DNA from: Rossellomorea vietnamensis
Lineage (GTDB): Bacteria > Bacillota > Bacilli > Bacillales > Bacillaceae_B
Assembly: GCF_008180415.1 (NCBI RefSeq)
Contig: NZ_VTEI01000001.1
Span: forward strand, 429,061 to 493,060
Direction of reading: 5' to 3'
Length of the DNA stretch: 64,000 bases
Under the pieces are notes generated by a model. The model was not told the origin of the DNA and searched no databases. It was given only the letters and a program-made list of their open reading frames with translations. Below, piece after piece: positions 45,580 to 54,089 of this stretch (position 1 is its first letter; each line of letters starts with the position of its first letter). The position numbers were made by a program, and so were the translations under genes.

Positions 45580-46554
45580 TTAATCTGGCTTATTATGTGA
45601 ATAAACCACTTCTGAAATAGTAATCAGATCATCTTTTGTAACATTAACTAAATCCTGACTTGAAACTGTGTACATCATGGTTTTTCCATCTTTATCAACC
45701 ATCCATTTAACCTCTTGAATCGGGATGTCGGTTTCTTCTTCTCGTATATATAGCGCTTCTAAATCGTGAATCATTACAGATTCTAATGTAGTATCATTAG
45801 AAAACCGATATTCATCAATTTGCATCTTCATTAAAAAACTATTTACAACTATTTCGCTAGTCCCATTTGAATAACTTGTACTGACCGAAAGTTGTTCTTC
45901 TTGGGTTTTGAAGATTTCTTCTACTATTTCCTCCTCCGAGTTTTTGGCTTTTGCTAGTAGCTTCGCTTTTTCATAGGCAGAAAAGGGTTCATACCAGTTT
46001 CGGATCACTCCTTTTGCAAAGGAATAATGGTTAGGCAGTTCTTTATCTGGCAGATAAGAGTGTTCAATTGCTTCTTTGTATTGACTAAAATCGGTATAAA
46101 TGTAGGGTGCGTCCACATAGTACAATTGTGGTGGGGTTTCTGCTGTACTTTGTTTAACTTCTTTTACACTATAAAAAGCTGCCACTTCGCCAGGCTCTAA
46201 TTTCTTTGTATAATGTTCCTTTACCAGCTCTTCAAAGTTTTTAACGTATCCAGAGTTCGAGGTGTTATGATTTATATCATCCTTATCGAATTCAATTACC
46301 TTCTCTCCATTGGAAGAGTTCAAGAAGTATATCAACTGATGATCTGTAGCGTAAGTATAAATACCAGCAGTCAGTACAATCCCTAAGGCAACCACAGCTA
46401 CTCTAGTCACCTTATTCAAACGGCTAAACAATCTATTGCCTTTCATTTTTGGATTACGTTCAATCTTTGCTTCTCGAACACCAAGTTGGAACCGGGTCTC
46501 TAATTCGTCGGGAACTTTAATCTTATCCATCTCTTCTCTAACTCTATTAGTCAT
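45580..46554 (-). CDS. Membrane-anchored anti-sigma factor
   Basis: A 324-residue protein with a short cytoplasmic N-terminus (about residues 1-50), one membrane helix (VAVVALGIVLTAGIYTYA) and a long extracytoplasmic domain. This is the layout of anti-sigma factors paired with ECF sigma factors. ATG 46554 has GGAGG nine bases upstream and lies inside the sigma gene's last codons, so the two are coupled. The signal sensed is unknown. Confidence 0.75.
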   Translation of the reverse strand: MTNRVREEMDKIKVPDELETRFQLGVREAKIERNPKMKGNRLFSRLNKVTRVAVVALGIVLTAGIYTYATDHQLIYFLNSSNGEKVIEFDKDDINHNTSNSGYVKNFEELVKEHYTKKLEPGEVAAFYSVKEVKQSTAETPPQLYYVDAPYIYTDFSQYKEAIEHSYLPDKELPNHYSFAKGVIRNWYEPFSAYEKAKLLAKAKNSEEEIVEEIFKTQEEQLSVSTSYSNGTSEIVVNSFLMKMQIDEYRFSNDTTLESVMIHDLEALYIREEETDIPIQEVKWMVDKDGKTMMYTVSSQDLVNVTKDDLITISEVVYSHNKPD

Positions 46555-47053
46555 AAAAATCAACCTCCTTTGCTTGTTTTCTCAGTTTTCCTAATGCTCG
46601 ATACAATACGGATTTCGCTGTTCCTAATGGGATGTTTAGCAGATCAGCTATTTCTCGAAATGTATAGCCTTCATAAAACTTTAATATGACAAGGCTCTTT
46701 TCTTCTTCCTCCAATTCATCTAATAGTTCTTGAAGAGATAAAGAAAGAGGTATATCTTCTTCTTCAAGACCTATATATTCTTCATGTTGTGGCACTAACT
46801 GAAGTAATCTTTTCCTTTTTTTAAGAAAATTGATTGAACAAGTAATGGCGATTTTAATAATCCATGTTTTAAAAAACTGTGGATTATTTAAACTTTGAAT
46901 ATTTTTAAAAGCCCTATAAGCGACTTCTTGAGCCACATCTAGTGCATCATCTTCATTTTTTACATAAACGTATGCAATTTTGTATATGTCTGCTTTATAT
47001 ATTTCTAAAAGCTTTAGGAAGGCTTTTTCATTACCCTTCTGAGCTTTCTTCAC
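46547..47053 (-). CDS. ECF RNA polymerase sigma factor
   Basis: A 168-residue sigma-70 family factor with region 2 (YKIAYVYVKNEDDALDVAQEVAYRAFKNI) and region 4 (YTFREIADLLNIPLGTAKSVLYRALGKLRK). The GTG at 47053 is the first standard start, but the strong GGGGG site lies about 19 bases upstream of it and is better spaced (7 bases) for an in-frame ATT at 47065, which would restore the usual family N-terminus. It heads the cluster down to 43212. Confidence 0.9.
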   Translation of the reverse strand: MKKAQKGNEKAFLKLLEIYKADIYKIAYVYVKNEDDALDVAQEVAYRAFKNIQSLNNPQFFKTWIIKIAITCSINFLKKRKRLLQLVPQHEEYIGLEEEDIPLSLSLQELLDELEEEEKSLVILKFYEGYTFREIADLLNIPLGTAKSVLYRALGKLRKQAKEVDFYD

Positions 47054-47376
47054 TAAACTAATAATTTCGGTTCCCCCTTCCTCTTTATTTCTTTGTATAC
47101 ATTAGACAACATAGTTTATTATTTGGCTTAAATATTTTTAAGTTTTTTATTTTTTTTTGAAATGACTTTCTTAATTAAATTTCAAATATATTAATTACGA
47201 CAAGATTTAATCCCTTTAGCCGGAAAAAAGGAACCAAATTAAACCGTATCGATCTGGCATTTCGTTTTAATTTTTTTGACCGTTAATCCATATTTACCAA
47301 AATGATTATTTAACTGATAGTTATAACAACGTTAATTTCATAAAAAAATTTGTGAAAATATATTTTATAAGGAGTA

Positions 47377-47423
47377 CTAAAAAGGCATGATAATTAAAAC
47401 TACTAATTACCATGCCTTTTTAG
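47377..47423. terminator. Strong symmetrical hairpin
   Basis: CTAAAAAGGCATG pairs with CATGCCTTTTTAG; inner TAATT / AATTA can also pair. It lies in the 500-bp gap between dat and the sigma gene, which holds no other feature I can support. Confidence 0.7.
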
Positions 47424-47526
47424 TTTATTTATTTTACTAATACCGTTATTTACAATAATATCCCAAATTCCATCTTCCGTTAAATGGCCCTTTAACGGAA
47501 CAACTCTTTCCAAGAAAACAAAAAAA

Positions 47527-47550
47527 ACAGCCCTATAAAAAGGCTGTTCC
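47527..47550 (-). terminator. Terminator of dat
   Basis: AACAGCC / GGCTGTT stem followed on the minus strand by TTTTTTG, about 10 bp past the dat stop. Confidence 0.82.
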
Positions 47551-47560
47551 TTTGTATTCC

Positions 47561-48412
47561 TTATTCCCCACACTGCTGAACAATTCTCTCTTCAAAACCT
47601 GCCTGCAGTTTTCTAGTTATGTCTCCCGGCTCTTCGGTTTTGAAGCTTTCTCCGACTACTTTCACAATCGGCATCACTTCTGAAGTGGTGCTGGCGAGGA
47701 AGATTTCGTCGGCGGCGAGAAGCTCATCAATGCTGAATTCCTCTTCTTTGATAGTGATGTTTTGCTCTTTACAGATGTCCATGATCACTCTGCGGGTGAT
47801 TCCGTTTAGAATCAGGTTTGTTGCAGGGTGCGTTTTGATGATTCCGTCTTTTACGATGAACATGTTGGATGATGATCCTTCTGTGACGGTTGAGCCCCTG
47901 TGGAGGATGGCTTCAAAGCAGCCTGCTTCAGCCGCTTCCTGCTTTGCCATGATGTTCCCCAGGAGATTAAGGCTTTTGATGTCACATCTCAGCCAGCGGA
48001 CGTCTTCCACCAGTTTTGCGTGCACGCCTTTTTCCAACTTGTCTTTCGGTCTTTCGATTTCTTTTGTGTAGGCAGTAAAAGCTGGCTTCACATCTTTTTC
48101 TGGGTAGTGATGCTGCCTTGCTGCCACACCGCGGGAAAACTGAAGATAAATCGTTCCATCGTTAATATTGTTGCGTTTGACCAATGATGCTAGGAGGTTC
48201 TTCAGTTCTTCCAACGTGTATGGAAGGGTCATGCCGATCTTTTCAGCACTTTGAAATAAGCGTGTAAGGTGCTCATCAGCTGTAAAAAAAGTTGAGTTGT
48301 AGACACGGATCACTTCATAGATACCGTCTCCGAATTGATATCCTCTGTCTTCAATGTCGACTTTTGCTTTGTTTCTATCTAGAATCTGGCCATCCAATAT
48401 TACATAATCCAA
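47561..48412 (-). CDS. dat: D-amino-acid (D-alanine) aminotransferase
   Basis: A 283-residue class IV PLP aminotransferase. The PLP lysine is in DIKSLNLLGN (Lys146); the N-terminal YQFGDGIYEV and C-terminal ASTTSEVMPIV are family hallmarks. It makes D-glutamate and other D-amino acids from D-alanine for cell-wall synthesis. It starts 21 bp after pepV, the same pairing as in other Bacillaceae. Confidence 0.94.
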   Translation of the reverse strand: MDYVILDGQILDRNKAKVDIEDRGYQFGDGIYEVIRVYNSTFFTADEHLTRLFQSAEKIGMTLPYTLEELKNLLASLVKRNNINDGTIYLQFSRGVAARQHHYPEKDVKPAFTAYTKEIERPKDKLEKGVHAKLVEDVRWLRCDIKSLNLLGNIMAKQEAAEAGCFEAILHRGSTVTEGSSSNMFIVKDGIIKTHPATNLILNGITRRVIMDICKEQNITIKEEEFSIDELLAADEIFLASTTSEVMPIVKVVGESFKTEEPGDITRKLQAGFEERIVQQCGE

Positions 48413-48433
48413 TGTCTTCTCTCCCCTTAGAAA

Positions 48434-49846
48434 CTATTTTTTTGCGAGCTCTGCAATCGCCTGTGCATAAATTGCCGTTGCTTTCAGGATGTCTTCGACA
48501 AACATGTGCTCATCTTTCTGGTGAGCCACATCCGCTCTTCCCGGGAATAACGGACCAAAGGCCACACCTGATTCCAATGACCTGGCGTAGGTTCCGCCTC
48601 CGATGCTTAATAGTTCCCCTTTATCACCCGTTTGCTCTTCGTAAACCTTTTGCAGGGTTTTTATTAAAACATGATCCTGATCCACATGGTGCGGCTCCGA
48701 ATCAGAGAAGTTTTCAATAGAGAAGCCGTGCTTATTCACATGTGCTTCCAATGTCTCTCTGGCTTCCTTCATTTCAAAGGTAACAGGGTATCTCATATTC
48801 AATCCGAGTGATCCGCCGCTTTCATGATCAAAACGCAGTTTGCCGACGTTGATAGTCAGCGGGCCAGTGATATCATCCTCATAATTGATTCCGAAGCTCC
48901 TGCCTCTTGAATCACCATGGAAATGATTTTTGACAAAGCTAAAGTATTCCTTGGACGCGGAATCTACCTCACTGTCACTTAAGAAGCAAGCCAAAATCAG
49001 CCCGGCATTCTTTCCGTTGTCCGGTTCCATTCCGTGGGCAGAAATTCCTTCAAGTTCAAGGTAAAGATCGCCATTTTCCATGTAGTACTTTCCTTGCAGA
49101 TCTTGCTCTTTCAAAAAGGAATGGTAGGCCTGCACCAGCCTGGAGTGGTCTGTTGAGACTGAAATCCTGGCCTTAGCAAAATCAGGAACCATATTGTAGC
49201 GTCTGCCTGATTCAAACTGAAGTACGCGCAAGCCAGCGTCTTCTCCGCTTCCAGGAACCTTTGAAACCAAGTCATAATCCGCAATTCCTTTTTCAGCATA
49301 AATGATCGGGAAATCCGCATCAGGCGCGAATCCCATTGTCGGCATTTCTTCCACCTTAAAATAGTGGTCAACACAGCGCCAGTCACTTTCTTCATCTGTT
49401 CCGATGATCATCCGGACACGTTTATCGAGCGGAATACCCAGTTCCTTGACGATCTTCATCGCATAGTAAGCTGCAATCGTCGGTCCTTTATCATCCATCG
49501 CTCCCCTGGCAAAGATTTTGCCATCTTTGATTTCGCCTCCGAACGGATCGACACTCCATCCATCTCCTTCAGGAACAACATCAACATGACAAAGGATGCC
49601 GAGCAATTCGTCTCCTTGACCGAATTCAAGATGCCCTGCCAGATGATCAACATTCTTAGCTGCAAAACCATCTTTTTCACCAAGGTTTAATAAATATGTA
49701 AGAGCTTCCTTTACCCCTTCCCCAAGAGGCGCTTCATCTGTCGTATTCTCTTCATTAAGGATACTTTTAATCTGCAGGAACTTCTGCAGGTCTCCTAATA
49801 AGTCACTTTTACGTTTCTCTACTTCTTCCATCCAGTTAATATTCAT
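48434..49846 (-). CDS. pepV: Dipeptidase PepV (M20 family)
   Basis: A 470-residue M20 metallopeptidase. Two-zinc motifs: LGILCHVDVVPEGDGW, ARGAMDDKGP, GTDEESDW and the late histidine in GGGTYARS-related sequence. Length and the PepV-specific lid region fit. It splits dipeptides in the cytoplasm and has been linked to cell-wall amino-acid supply together with dat. ATG 49846 has GGAG seven bases upstream. Confidence 0.92.
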   Translation of the reverse strand: MNINWMEEVEKRKSDLLGDLQKFLQIKSILNEENTTDEAPLGEGVKEALTYLLNLGEKDGFAAKNVDHLAGHLEFGQGDELLGILCHVDVVPEGDGWSVDPFGGEIKDGKIFARGAMDDKGPTIAAYYAMKIVKELGIPLDKRVRMIIGTDEESDWRCVDHYFKVEEMPTMGFAPDADFPIIYAEKGIADYDLVSKVPGSGEDAGLRVLQFESGRRYNMVPDFAKARISVSTDHSRLVQAYHSFLKEQDLQGKYYMENGDLYLELEGISAHGMEPDNGKNAGLILACFLSDSEVDSASKEYFSFVKNHFHGDSRGRSFGINYEDDITGPLTINVGKLRFDHESGGSLGLNMRYPVTFEMKEARETLEAHVNKHGFSIENFSDSEPHHVDQDHVLIKTLQKVYEEQTGDKGELLSIGGGTYARSLESGVAFGPLFPGRADVAHQKDEHMFVEDILKATAIYAQAIAELAKK

Positions 49847-49985
49847 AAGCAATCTCCTTTTCCAAAATGGGTTGACTACTCTCTATTCTATACGTTCTGA
49901 GCCTTCATGCAAATGATCACAATTTATTAGATTGTAAATTGCCACTCAGGTTGTATGACATCGCTGGGTGGGAGGGGACTTTCTA

Positions 49986-51143
49986 TTAAAAAACACCAAA
50001 ATAACGCAGCATCGAAATGGCCAGGACGGCAAAATATGGAATAAACGCCAGAGTTCTGGTTATGCTTTGGACTTTTATGAACTCAGCTTTCACACTATAT
50101 TTGCTTCCAATCGGGTGCTTGATGACCAGCTTCTCCCAGATCCATTCGTTCCACGCAAGAATGGACAGCGCCACCAGAGCTGCTGCGCCAAGCTTCAGCC
50201 ATAACGCCGGAAGTACAATCTGTGAAAAGGAAAGGACTCCGATGGACTGAGTATAAGTCGCACTATAGGTGAAGTTCCGGATCAATACCTTGGTGAATAA
50301 CTCAAGGTATCCTAAGGTTGGAGTCTGTCTCTTGAATAGGCGCTGAGATTTCCGGAAAAGCCGCGGCTTGCTTCGTTCTGAAGAAACCGGTTGTTTTTCC
50401 ACATGCTGCGAGAACATAAAGATGAGTGAAATCCATTTCACCTTTAAAATTCCTTCGATGTGGAGATTTCTTTTCATTGAATTTTTACTGAAGATTCTCT
50501 TTCGATTCAAAATCAGGGAAAGAACGACCAACCCAACACTGACCAGCAGCAGGATGACATCGAAACCGGCAGCAATAAGCCAGTAGGCAGTCCCCCACAA
50601 TTGCAGCTGAACACCGATAGCCACTAAGAATAGTCCCGTCCTCTTCCAATCTTTCTTTCTGCCTGCCAGCACTCCTTTTACGGCCATATGGCTCCATTTT
50701 GAACTCAACAGAAAAACAATATAAACCACAAAAGAAAAGAAACTGAAGGCATAATGGTTCAGCCAAAAAGGGGCCAGGAGTCCCCCGACTGCAGCGGTTA
50801 ACAAGAATGAGCCACTATAAGAACTGAATATCCCCCACTTTTTTAAACCGAGGACCAATCTTTGATGTTTTACCAGAAACACCTGGTCCGCTTCCAGCAG
50901 GCACGTTCTGAAGTATCCTGTAAGAATGTACAAAAATGGAATCAGATAGAACAATTCGAATGGAATCTGTTCCACCCAATCGGGAATCTCTATCCACCAC
51001 GACCTGTAAATCATCGTGCTGATCACCAGTGATGGAATGATCAAATAGAGCATAACGGTCCAGTCTGCGACGGATTTGATAGCCTTATATTGAAATAGAA
51101 ATCCATCTCGGTACCTGCGAGAGAAAAGCTGGAAACTATTCAC
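49986..51143 (-). CDS. ythQ: ABC transporter permease YthQ (EcsB family)
   Basis: A 385-residue polytopic protein of the EcsB type, with helices in pairs and a long cytoplasmic loop (VEKQPVSSERSKPRLFRKSQ). I take the GTG at 51143, with GAGG seven bases upstream, so that it overlaps the ATPase stop by 8 bp. Gene order (ythP-ythQ beside pepV and ytzE) supports the name. Substrate unknown. Confidence 0.83.
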   Translation of the reverse strand: MNSFQLFSRRYRDGFLFQYKAIKSVADWTVMLYLIIPSLVISTMIYRSWWIEIPDWVEQIPFELFYLIPFLYILTGYFRTCLLEADQVFLVKHQRLVLGLKKWGIFSSYSGSFLLTAAVGGLLAPFWLNHYAFSFFSFVVYIVFLLSSKWSHMAVKGVLAGRKKDWKRTGLFLVAIGVQLQLWGTAYWLIAAGFDVILLLVSVGLVVLSLILNRKRIFSKNSMKRNLHIEGILKVKWISLIFMFSQHVEKQPVSSERSKPRLFRKSQRLFKRQTPTLGYLELFTKVLIRNFTYSATYTQSIGVLSFSQIVLPALWLKLGAAALVALSILAWNEWIWEKLVIKHPIGSKYSVKAEFIKVQSITRTLAFIPYFAVLAISMLRYFGVF

Positions 51144-51846
51144 TGCCTTCCCTCTCTTCATCGGGGATGCAATCATAGAGGCTTCCTCCCTCTGCTCCGC
51201 ATTCCTTCAACACTTTCTCTAGAGGTCCCGAAGCAAGCATCGTCCCTTGGTCTATAACGACAAATTCATCGCAAATCCTTTGAGCTGTGTCGAGAACATG
51301 CGTACACATCAAGATTCCCGCACCTCTGCTTCTCTCTTCTTCCAGAGATCTCAGCATCAATTGGGTTGCGTTGGGATCAAGTCCGATGAACGGTTCATCA
51401 ATGATCAGAAGCTGCGGTTCTGTCAATAATGCCAGCACAATCATGCCTTTTTGCTGCATTCCTTTTGAAAAAGTCGAAGGAAACTGATGCGCGTGGTCAA
51501 ACAGCCTGTATTTCTTAAGAAGTTCTTCGCCTCTCTGTTTGTAAATGTTCTGCGGAATTTTCTCCACACTTCCAACAAAATCAATGTGCTCCCAAAGAGT
51601 CAGTTCATCATAGTATATCGGCCTTTCAGGAATATACGAATATGTGACATCCTCAGCAATATCCGTTTCGCCTTCCATGAACGGCAGCAGCCCCAGCATC
51701 CCTTTAATAGTCGTACTTTTTCCGGCCCCATTGGAACCGATCATCCCCAGAATACTACCAGAAGAAATTGAAAATGCTACATTATGTATTAAAGACTTTC
51801 CAGCTTCATATCCACCCTGCTCTATATCTACTTTTAAAATAGTCAT
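51136..51846 (-). CDS. ythP: ABC transporter ATPase YthP (EcsA-like)
   Basis: A 236-residue ATPase: Walker A GSNGAGKST, signature FSKGMQQKG (an EcsA-type variant of LSGGQ), Walker B LLIIDEPFIGLD, and switch His in MCTHVLDTA. ATG 51846 has GGAGGGG five bases upstream. Coupled to ythQ. Confidence 0.88.
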   Translation of the reverse strand: MTILKVDIEQGGYEAGKSLIHNVAFSISSGSILGMIGSNGAGKSTTIKGMLGLLPFMEGETDIAEDVTYSYIPERPIYYDELTLWEHIDFVGSVEKIPQNIYKQRGEELLKKYRLFDHAHQFPSTFSKGMQQKGMIVLALLTEPQLLIIDEPFIGLDPNATQLMLRSLEEERSRGAGILMCTHVLDTAQRICDEFVVIDQGTMLASGPLEKVLKECGAEGGSLYDCIPDEEREGSE

Positions 51847-52146
51847 TAGTTCCCCTCCACTAGTTACATACGGATTACCGAAAAAAAAGTTCTGTTTTTT
51901 TAATTTTTCAGACGGGTATACATATACTATAAGGAACAACCCTTCTTCAAGATTTAATTTTTTGTAAATTTAGACATTATTCTAGAATTCTAATGTGAAG
52001 AGGGGTACAATAGAAGTATTCCAGCATCTATGAAAAACCAAATGAAAAGGAGCTGTCTCAAACGGAATATTTTCCTTGATGAGTAGAATCTCTATAAGCT
52101 GATATGCAGGCTTTGCCTTTGGGAAAAAAGATGAGGGAGTGGTTTT

Positions 52147-52368
52147 TTGAAACCTTCAACAAATCGTATGCTGACTCGAATTAAATCGATCTACATTTTT
52201 ATTAAGAAGAATGGCACTGTGACCACACAGGACCTGGTAGATGAGTTTTGCATTACTCCGCGCACCATTCAACGAGATCTGAATGTATTGGCTTACAACG
52301 ACTTGGTAGAAAGTCCAGGCCGAGGCCAATGGACAACGACGGAAAAGAAGGTTAAAATGACCTCCTAG
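52147..52368 (+). CDS. ytzE: Small DeoR-type winged-helix regulator YtzE
   Basis: A 73-residue DNA-binding protein consisting of little more than the HTH: IYIFIKKNGTVTTQDLVDEF followed by CITPRTIQRDLNVLAYNDLV. TTG start with GAGGGAG seven bases upstream. It matches B. subtilis YtzE in size and position. Target unknown. Confidence 0.85.
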   Translation: MKPSTNRMLTRIKSIYIFIKKNGTVTTQDLVDEFCITPRTIQRDLNVLAYNDLVESPGRGQWTTTEKKVKMTS

Positions 52369-52425
52369 CTACATAGGTTAGCTGGAACATCAACACTTGA
52401 GATGAACATTAAAATGAATACGAAC

Positions 52426-52460
52426 AAAAAGAGCTGATGCAGACCGCATCAGCTCTTTTC
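52426..52460. terminator. Shared bidirectional terminator, ytzE / ytzG
   Basis: AAAAAGAGCTGATGC / GCATCAGCTCTTTTC with a 5-nt loop, between two convergent genes. Confidence 0.9.
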
Positions 52461-53180
52461 TTATTCTATCTTAAAATTCTTCAATTCTTCGACTTCTTCT
52501 TCCGTGAGTTCCCGGTATTCACCCAGCTCCAGTGTTTCATCCAACGGCAGAGGTCCCATCGACATCCTTTTCAGATAAATGACCCTCTTGCCCACTGCTT
52601 CAAACATCCTTTTCACCTGATGGAATTTTCCTTCAGTGATCGTTAATTGTATTTCTGACCGGAGCCCGGAAGAGATGATTTCAAGTTCACCCGGTTTTGT
52701 TTCGTATCCATCATCCAGCGTGACTCCTTTGGCAAAAGCAGTTACATCTTCTTCGGTCACTTCTCCATCAATGACGGCAAAGTACGTTTTCGGAACATGC
52801 TTTTTCGGTGAGAGCAGCTGATGCGAAAGCTGTCCATCATTGGTGATCAGCAATAAGCCTTCTGTGTCTTTATCAAGTCTTCCAACAGGAAACGGATTGA
52901 AAATTTGGTCCTCCATCTCAAGAAGATCAATGACCGTTTCTCCTTCAGCATCCTCTGTGGCAGACAAAACACCCGGCGGCTTGTTCATCATAAGATAGAC
53001 AAACTCTTTATAAACAACCTCTTCACCATGGACGGTGACCGTATCTTTTTCCGGATCAACCTGGAACTTTGCATCTTTGACCACTTCGCCGTTAACGATC
53101 GTGCCTCCGCCTTTTAAATGTTTTTTCACTTCTTTTCTGCTTCCGTATCCCATATTGGATAACAATTTATCGATTCTCAA
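52461..53180 (-). CDS. ytzG: RsuA-family pseudouridine synthase (YtzG)
   Basis: A 239-residue enzyme with an N-terminal S4 RNA-binding domain (MRIDKLLSNMGYGSRKEVKK) and an RsuA/RluB/E/F catalytic domain; the catalytic Asp is in GRLDKDTEGLLLITNDG. It isomerises uridine in rRNA; the exact site cannot be told. TTG start. Part of the conserved ytzE-ytzG-ytgP block. Confidence 0.9.
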   Translation of the reverse strand: MRIDKLLSNMGYGSRKEVKKHLKGGGTIVNGEVVKDAKFQVDPEKDTVTVHGEEVVYKEFVYLMMNKPPGVLSATEDAEGETVIDLLEMEDQIFNPFPVGRLDKDTEGLLLITNDGQLSHQLLSPKKHVPKTYFAVIDGEVTEEDVTAFAKGVTLDDGYETKPGELEIISSGLRSEIQLTITEGKFHQVKRMFEAVGKRVIYLKRMSMGPLPLDETLELGEYRELTEEEVEELKNFKIE

Positions 53181-53261
53181 GTTTTGTCACTTCCCATTCT
53201 GTAGGTGTTGGCCTATACCCTTACGCTGGGTTCGCATAGGCTGTAGTGAATATAAAAATAA

Positions 53262-53451
53262 AGCTGTTTTCGCATACATTGTTGCTTTTCGGAAAAATCC
53301 CAAGAGCCGGATTTTCCCCCGGATACTAAGGGTCTTTCTCAAAACTGGGAGAGAAGCTCTTTTCTTTTCATGTTTACCAGGTTATTCCCCTGAACTATGG
53401 TTGTTTTTTCAGAATTGGCATCAAATAGCAACAAATTTTACGAAAAGAGCC
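53262..53451 (+). mobile_element. GGCTCTTTT-ended MITE, 190 bp
   Basis: Ends AGCTGTTTTCGCATAC and TACGAAAAGAGCC; flanks AAAAATAA and ATAAATAA are a 7/8 target duplication. It shares its core (GGAAAAATCC, GCCGGATTTT, ATACTAAG, ATCAAATAGCAACAAA) with 35238-35427 and 59301-59490. It ends 24 bp before the start of the next gene. Confidence 0.8.
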
Positions 53452-53475
53452 ATAAATAATGCGAGGTGTGCATGT

Positions 53476-53697
53476 ATGTATCCTAGACAGCAAGGACTGG
53501 GCGGTTTGTTCCTTCCCCTGCCTCAATTTCCCCAGACTCCCGGTTATGGCGGAGGCTATGATGGAAGCTACGGCGGAGGAGCCGGTTCTTTTGAAAACCG
53601 GCTGGACCGTCTCGAAAGGCAATATCAGCGCCTGGACCGCAGGGTTGACCGTTTGGAGCGGCAGGTAGAGAGGATTCAAAGGCAGCTGGGTTATTAA
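53476..53697 (+). CDS. Small Gly/Pro-rich protein with C-terminal coiled coil
   Basis: A 73-residue protein. Residues 1-37 are rich in Gly, Pro, Tyr and Phe (LPQFPQTPGYGGGYDGSYGG); residues 38-72 are a heptad-like helix of RLDRLERQ-type repeats. This layout is seen in small Bacillus spore or surface proteins, but I do not recognise the family. ATG 53476 has GAGGTG seven bases upstream. A MITE occupies the region immediately upstream, so its promoter is either within the element or disrupted. Confidence 0.65.
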   Translation: MYPRQQGLGGLFLPLPQFPQTPGYGGGYDGSYGGGAGSFENRLDRLERQYQRLDRRVDRLERQVERIQRQLGY

Positions 53698-53764
53698 TAC
53701 GGATGAATATAAATAAAAACGAAGAGGCGGATATTTATAGAACCGCCTCTTTTATTTAAAAAGT

Positions 53765-53876
53765 GAAGCGCCCTGGGCAGCCCCGACAGGCAAATGTTCT
53801 CAAGAGAAAAAAAGGTGATTTTCCCTTTTATTCTCTTGAGGTTATTTGACCCCGAGGGGCTGGGTGCTGGAACTAG
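53765..53876. repeat. Dispersed palindromic repeat (same family as 1-377)
   Basis: AGCCCCGACAGGCAAATGTTC and TTATTTGACCCCGAGGGGCT arms with a poly-A/poly-T loop. It lies downstream of the coiled-coil gene. Confidence 0.85.
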
Positions 53877-54089
53877 ATTGACCACTATTTCCAGCGCACG
53901 TCTTCACCGCCTTCAGCTCTCGGCCCTCTCCATAAATGGAAATGCAGAAATACTAACATAAAAAACAATCTATTTTTTTGCTCTTCTATATCACATAGCT
54001 TTCTCTGAATCATAATCAGATGAATTTTCAATCCCCACTTTTATATCATGTTCGATGAGTGATAAATCATTCGGGCAGACACTGCTTAT

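Noticed and set aside
53035..53697. 220-aa open frame
   Set aside because: It crosses the pseudouridine synthase start and the MITE; only its last 73 codons, from ATG 53476 with a good ribosome site, look real.
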